Source of the DNA: Symbiodinium natans
Lineage: Eukaryota; Sar; Dinophyceae; Suessiales; Symbiodiniaceae
DNA length: 57,500 nt
NCBI GenBank assembly: GCA_905221605.1
Contig: CAJNDS010002126.1
Location: 1-57,500 of the forward strand
Direction of reading: 5' to 3'
Position 1 is the first letter of the stretch, and every line of letters starts with the position of its first letter. The notes beneath the pieces are model-generated. The model did not search any database. It was not told the origin of the DNA and saw only the letters and a list, made by a program, of their open reading frames with translations. A program made the translations under genes and the position numbers. Below are positions 52,982 to 57,500 of the stretch, in pieces.

Positions 52982-54424
52982 TTAAAATCGCGGGCCCAGC
53001 GGCGTAGACGGCAGCCGGAAGATCCTGTGCTGGACTTACTTGAAGGTGCGTGGGACTTACTAACCAGTCATAACTGTACTTACAACCCTACTTATAATTG
53101 GGATAACCCCGAAAAGGCCCTTTAGGGGTATTATAAGTAGGGTTATAAGTACAGTAATAATTGGTTAGCAAGTCCCATGAACCTTCAAGTAGGGCTTGTG
53201 CCCCAAACCCAAAGGCCTACAAACCCTCAAAAAAAGGGACCTGTAACCCTACAGACCCTATAGAAACTCCCCACAAACCCCATAAATTCGATACACCCCG
53301 TTAAAGGCTTTCCTGTCATTCTGGGGGCCCTAAACCCTAAAACCCTAAACCCTGTTCAATTGGGGGTCTAAGACCCTACCTGGCGAGGGCTTTTGGCAGT
53401 CTGGACGCCTGGAACTCGAAAGCGAAATCTTCGAAGTCATCCGAATGCCACTCCTGAGCCACTGGGTTAGTGTTAAGGGCTTAAGGTTTCTGGGGCTGTT
53501 ACGGTTTAGGGTTTAGGGTTGAGGGGGTTTAGGCTTGGGGTTCTGGTTTTTACCAGCGAAGCACGTGGCGGTGTAGGGCCTGGCAAATAGGGCGCGCGGG
53601 CAAAATTCCAAGAGGCTCTTCATGGCATTGCAGATGGGCCTGGAAAGCAAGATCGCCCTAAATTCTAAACCCAAACCCCTAAACCGGTTGGCGCTTCGAG
53701 TGGCTTACCTCCCAGACAACAAAAACAGACAACCCTTCATTAAGCCTTGTTGGAGCCCTGCCCCCCTCCCAACCCTTGTGACAAATCTTCCTAAACATGA
53801 GCCTCTTTAACCCAACAAGGGGAAAGCACAAAATCCCAAGGGCCTACCCAGTGCAGACCTCTTATCCCGAAATACAAAATCCTAGCCAACATGCTAAGAT
53901 CCCTAGCTCAACCTTTCACAGGGCTGAGGGGCGTGGTGCTTGTGCAGCTTGTGGCGATCCTGGCAGGTCAGCCACGATGCGGCACTAACTCAAGAGGTTT
54001 AGAGCTTGGGGTTTCGGGTTCAGGGTTTAAGGTCCCAGGCGTGGGCTTCAAAGCCCTAAAAAAAAACCCTAAACCCTAAACCCTTAAACCCTAAACCCTT
54101 AGACCCTAAACCCTTAGCCCTTAAACCCTAAGCCCTTAGACCCTAACACTAAAACCTTTGCTAGGGCTTCGGCTGCTGCAGTTCAGTTTGAGTGTAGACT
54201 AGACCCAAGAGTAACCTAGGAATCAAAAGGGCTAAAGGGCCTGATAAGGGCGTCTAAACACTAAAGAAGGGAGTAAAGGCCTTCTCTGGGTCCTAGGACC
54301 CCTAAACCCCAAACCCTAAACCCTAAACCCTAAACCCTAAACCCTAATCCCCAAGCCCTAGGATTCTGGGGGGGGCTAATAAGGGAGCCAGAGCTGCATG
54401 ACGTCGCAGGGTTTTTTCGGCCAT
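52982..54424 (-). CDS. Gene C: small multi-exon gene, partly resolved
   Basis: Start exon at 54424 (context AAAATGGCC; MAEKTLRRHAALAPLL). Further exons at 53959-53913 (DRHKLHKHHAPQPCE, phase 0 to 2), about 53639-53585 (PICNAMKSLLEFCPRALF, phase 2 in), 53453-53380 (EWHSDDFEDFAFEFQASR, acceptor GGCTCAG, donor GTAGGG, phase 0 to 2) and a terminal exon 53024-52982 (IFRLPSTPLGPRF then TAA, phase 2 in). The last three joins are in phase if exon 3 uses a GC donor; the end of exon 1 is not fixed. The intron before the last exon is filled mainly by a 155-bp inverted-repeat element. The acidic-aromatic segment in exon 4 is the most distinctive feature. Family unknown. Exon 3 also reads in another frame (AHLQCHEEP...), so its frame is the weakest link. 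Confidence 0.5.
53037..53191. mobile_element. Family B element in gene C, nearly perfect inverted repeat
   Basis: About 70-bp arms: TACTTGAAGGT-CGTGGGACTTACTAACCA on the left pairs with the right end ...CATGAACCTTCAAGTA. It occupies the 3' part of the intron before the last exon and ends 167 bp into it from the acceptor side. Half copies at about 203-262 and 52299-52400. Confidence 0.8.
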
Positions 54425-55240
54425 TTTGGGCAGGGGGGGGGGGGGGGGGGTTATAGGTCCCCAGCTTCCCCTAAACCCTAAGCCCCAAAAAACCCTGAGC
54501 ACTACCCCTAAACCCTAAACCCTAAACCCTAAACCCTAAACCCTAAACCCTAAACCCTAAACCCTAAACCCTAAACCCTAGGGCCCGTCTCTGACAAACA
54601 CCTCTTGCTGCAACGTTCGTGTCGAAGCATCGGTCGCATGACGTTAAAGCCCTGAACTTGACTTGACTTGACTTCGCAGCGAGGGGCGTCCCAGTCCCAA
54701 GCCTAGCGTAACATGGAGAGACAGGCTATGAGCCCGGCAGCGATTGCTGCATGCATTAGGGTTTAGGGTTTAGGGTTTAGGGTTTAGGGTTTATTTAGGG
54801 TTTAGGGTTTAGGGTTTAGGGTTTAGGGTTTAGGTCCTCAATGCATCCTCAGATGAGATGGCACCACGGTCCGAAGACCCCAAAGTTAAAACCCTGAACG
54901 CGAAGCCCTGAGACCAAAACCCTTGCGGCTGAAGGCCATGAACCCTAAGCCCTAAACCCTAGGGTTTAGGGTTTGGGGTTTGGGGTTTAGGGTTTAGGGT
55001 TTAGGGTCTAGGGTTTAGGGTTTAGGGTTAGAAAGTCTACTTAATCTCCCCTAGAAGGACTGTGATAATCCCCACAACCCACATTACTAGCCCTACTTAC
55101 AAAGTCAAAAGGCCTTCCAAGTAGCCCTAAACCCTACACCCTAAACCCTAAACCCTAAACCCTAAACCCTAAACCCTAAACCCTAAACCCTAAACCCTAA
55201 ACCCTAACCCTAAACCCTAAACCCTAAAACGCGCAGCAAC

Positions 55241-55851
55241 GTGGCTCCTGGATCGAGATCTTCTTGACGCCGACTTTTGTACTTCGGCCCGAGACCTCGG
55301 CTACGGCGTTTCAAAAGCACCCTAAACCCTAAACCCTAAACCCCAAACCCTAAACCCTAAACCCTAAACCCTAAACCCTAAACCCTAAACCCTAAACCCT
55401 AGGCCTCAACGAGTCGGGCTCCTTTCCCTGACTGCCCTAAACCGTGAACCCCTAAAACCCAAACCCTAAACCCTAAACCCTAAACCCTAAACCCTAAGCC
55501 TAAACCCTAAACCCTAAACCCTAAACCCCAAACCCTAAACCCTAAACCCCCACAACCGTGACGCTCTGCGGAACACGCGGCCGTCTGCACCGTGATCAAG
55601 GCACTCTTGGATAGCCGGACGCTGGTCGGGGGCACCTTTGGCTGGGCCCCACCTTAAACCCTGAAACCCTGAAACCCTGAAACCCTGAAACCCTGAAACC
55701 CTGAAACCCTAAAACCCTAAAACCCTAAAACCCTAAAACCCTAAAACCCTAAAACCCTCCCCCCAAACCCTAAACCCCAAACCCCAAACCCTAAACTCTA
55801 AATCCCAACCCTAAACCCTAAACCCTCAACCGATACGCTGAACTCTGGGCC
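55241..55851 (-). CDS. Four linked exons of an unknown gene
   Basis: Minus-strand exons 55851-55831 (GPEFSVS), 55635-55557 (VPPTSVRLSKSALITVQ...), 55427-55405 and 55295-55241 (VSGRSTKVGVKKISIQEP). Acceptors are AAG, AAAG, TCAG and CGAG; donors are GTTGAG, GTTGTG, GC and GTTGCT. Phases match at each join (0, 1, 0) and the second join gives ERH-GKGARLVE. The peptide is basic with alternating hydrophobics, not coiled-coil-like. Both outer ends continue into unseen exons. The plus strand of 55230-55312 is also open (TWLLDRDLLDADF...), but the phase chain favours minus. Confidence 0.5.
55656..55757 (-). repeat. Octamer arrays CCCTGAAA then CCCTAAAA
   Basis: Six copies of each variant in adjacent homogeneous blocks. 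Confidence 0.95.
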
Positions 55852-56524
55852 CTTCTTGCGGTGCCTAAACCCAAAACTTGACAACTACATATATACATAT
55901 ATACATATGTCTGTGGGGGGGGGGGTTCCGAAAAATAGGGGTGCCACCCCTAAGGTTTAGGGTGGTTTAGGGGTTGGGGCTGAAGGCCCTAAACCTTGAA
56001 GCTCTAAACCAAAAATCCTGGACCGGGTTTAAAGGAGTGGTAGACTACAGGGTACCTGTCTCTCCGGAAAGAGCACGTCTCCAGACGGTTCTTATTGGTC
56101 TCCAACCTCGACCCCACAACCCCCGCAACAAGGGTTAAGGGCTTCGAGTTTAGGTTTTTTAAGTGCCGGGTACTGATGCAGTCTGAGCCACAGCGACAAC
56201 GAGCTCGTCACCAAAGATTCCTACCAAGAGCCCCTTCAACGCTAAACCATTGGGTTCAGGGTTTAGGGATTGTCCAATCAACTCCTTGTTTCAAAAATGC
56301 TCGGCAAGACGACACATAGTCTGGAAGCACTGTGGGACACACGCTGGGAGGTGCCCAGGAACATGAACCCTAAACCCTAAACCCTAAACCCTGAACCCTA
56401 AACCCTAAACCCTAAACCCCAAACCCTCAGCAATGAACCCTAAACCCTAAGCTCCGAGTCTTACACCCGACCAAAGAGGCTGGACCCCTAAACCCAAAAA
56501 CCCTAAACCCTAAACCCTAAACAC

Positions 56525-56596
56525 TAAGCCCTCGCATCCGCTGCGCCAGAGCGAGGCCCTGAACCCTAGCGTGCCACTGACCAAAGCCAAGGGGTC
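56525..56596 (-). CDS. 72-nt exon
   Basis: Reads DPLALVSGTLGFRASLWRSG and ends CEGL, acceptor GATTGCAG, donor GTGTTTAGGG. The middle contains a CTAGGGTTCAG unit, so it could also be two exons. Confidence 0.4.
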
Positions 56597-56708
56597 CTGC
56601 AATCATAGCCGACCCTAAGCCCCTACACACTAAACCCTGAACTCTAAGCCCTAAGCCCTAAGCCCTAAGCCCTAAGCCCTAAGCCCTAACCCCCCCCCCC
56701 CCCCCCCC

Positions 56709-56811
56709 CTCCGAACAAAACGAAACTCGAAGTTCAGGGCGTCCTATGGCAATCACAGCGGTCTTCTTGTCATCAATGATGCCATACCGAGTGGTGCAGT
56801 ACGTTGCAGAC
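56709..56811 (-). CDS. 103-nt exon, beta-rich
   Basis: Reads SATYCTTRYGIIDDKKTAVI then AIGRPELRVSFCSE; pyrimidine-rich tract then acceptor CGCGAG. The 3' edge meets a C run. A plus ATG frame (MAITAVFLSSMMPYRVVQYV) overlaps. Confidence 0.5.
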
Positions 56812-57022
56812 CTCGCGAGCAGCGACGGGTAAAAAGGAAAAGCTCTTGCAGGCGTTCGGCTTTGGGGTTTAGGATTTAGGGTTTGGGCTTCAGGGACTTG
56901 AGTTTGATACGGGTTATACAAGCCCCAAGCCCCAAGCCCCAAGCCCCAAACCCCAAACCCCAAACCCTAAACCCTAAACCCTAAACCCTAAATCCTACCA
57001 AGTTAGGGTGGGCTTAGCGGGC

Positions 57023-57088
57023 CTGGCGATCTCCTTGGGAAGCTCCGGGCCGCTGCAGCAGCAATGGCAGCACTTCCGCCCTCCGTTC
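57023..57088 (-). CDS. 66-nt exon
   Basis: Reads ERRAEVLPLLLQRPGASQGD then RQ, acceptor ACCCCAG, GC donor; phase 0 at both ends. A second frame is Cys-rich (GGRKCCHCCC). Confidence 0.5.
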
Positions 57089-57239
57089 CTGGGGTTCGGG
57101 GTTTGGGGGCTTAGTTTTTTTGGGTTTAGGGTTTAGGGTTTTTGGGGTTTAGGGTTTAGGGTTTTTGGGGTTTAGGGTTTTTGGGGTTTGGGGTTTGGGG
57201 TTTAGTTTAGGGTTTGGGGTTTATGGGGCTTAGGGGAAA

Positions 57240-57372
57240 GGTCTACGGGAAAGGGTGTGGGGGAAAGGGTGATAGGGTTGACGTCTACCGAAAGATCTTT
57301 TGGAACACTCGACCTGCCTTTCCAACTTCAGGCAATAAGGATTTTGGGGGACTTGTTGGCGCGGGTGCAGGT
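57240..57372. other. Islet open on both strands
   Basis: Plus reads DVYRKIFWNTRPAFPTSGNK and ends at a consensus-like donor GCAG|GTGAGG (57370). Minus reads CLKLERQVECSKRSFG. Plus is slightly favoured by the donor. Confidence 0.3.
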
Positions 57373-57500
57373 GAGGGTTTGGGTTTGAGAGTTTGGGCCA
57401 AAAAAGCCCTAACCCTAACCCTAATCCCGAGAACCCTAAATAAACCCTCAGACCCAACATCCCTCTCATCCCCTCCAGGCAACCCCTAAACCCTGCACCC

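Noticed and set aside
55230-55312. Plus-strand exon TWLLDRDLLDADF
   Set aside because: Attractive as peptide, but the minus strand joins in phase with three neighbouring exons and the plus strand joins with none.
1-57500. A chromosome end or subtelomere
   Set aside because: The heptamers occur in both orientations all along the window, in short interrupted blocks, with exons between them; a telomere would be one terminal array in one orientation.

Overview
The window looks like nuclear DNA of a protist, most likely a dinoflagellate; this is an inference. Three things point there. The plant/alveolate-type telomere heptamer TTTAGGG/CCCTAAA is scattered through the whole sequence in hundreds of copies, in both orientations. 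Coding DNA occurs only as short GC-rich islets (about 20-170 bp) between long repeat-rich stretches. The islets, when joined, obey a dinoflagellate-like splice rule: acceptor AG|G and donor GT or GC. No rRNA, tRNA, CRISPR or bacterial-type operon was seen. Almost every long open frame is a read-through of the repeat or of a homopolymer and is not a gene.

The readable genes lie mostly on the minus strand. Two can be rebuilt completely with matching phases at every junction: an 148-residue protein in five exons with two CxxC zinc-knuckle-like motifs (gene A, 19205 down to 17159), and a 133-residue charged protein in four exons (gene B, 30891 down to 29829). A third, gene C (54424 down to 52982), is mostly readable. 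Further phase-consistent runs of exons lie at 55.85-55.24, 51.39-50.90, 46.02-45.21, 44.37-43.49, 39.04-38.41, 35.02-34.79, 33.99-33.52 and 32.77-32.17 kb. Roughly forty more single microexons are listed. Many encode Glu/Gln/Lys/Ala/Leu-rich, coiled-coil-like peptides and have lengths divisible by three. A few exons read best on the plus strand, notably a terminal exon at 40935-41112.

The introns are the unusual part. In most of them the sense strand starts with TTTAGGG-type repeats and ends with CCCTAAA-type repeats, so the two ends are complementary and each exon sits between converging arrays. At several exons the splice donor is the repeat itself (exon|GTTTAGGG). Inside the introns are short families with terminal inverted repeats; in gene A one such element makes up essentially a whole 111-nt intron, which is what an introner would look like.

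By region: 0-16.5 kb, scattered minus-strand microexons, telomere-type arrays and a tandem repeat at 13.5-14.1 kb; 16.7-19.2 kb, gene A and its downstream region; 19.2-29.2 kb, repeat-rich introns with a run of in-frame microexons; 29.5-30.9 kb, gene B; 31.4-46 kb, many exons, including a tail-to-tail pair near 41.1 kb; 46.9-49.4 kb, a composite element with 25-bp terminal inverted repeats that holds tandem and palindromic repeats; 49.4-57.5 kb, further exons and gene C. Splice sites were judged by eye, without transcript evidence. In GC-rich exons the opposite strand is often open too, so strand and frame of single exons are less certain than those of phase-linked groups.
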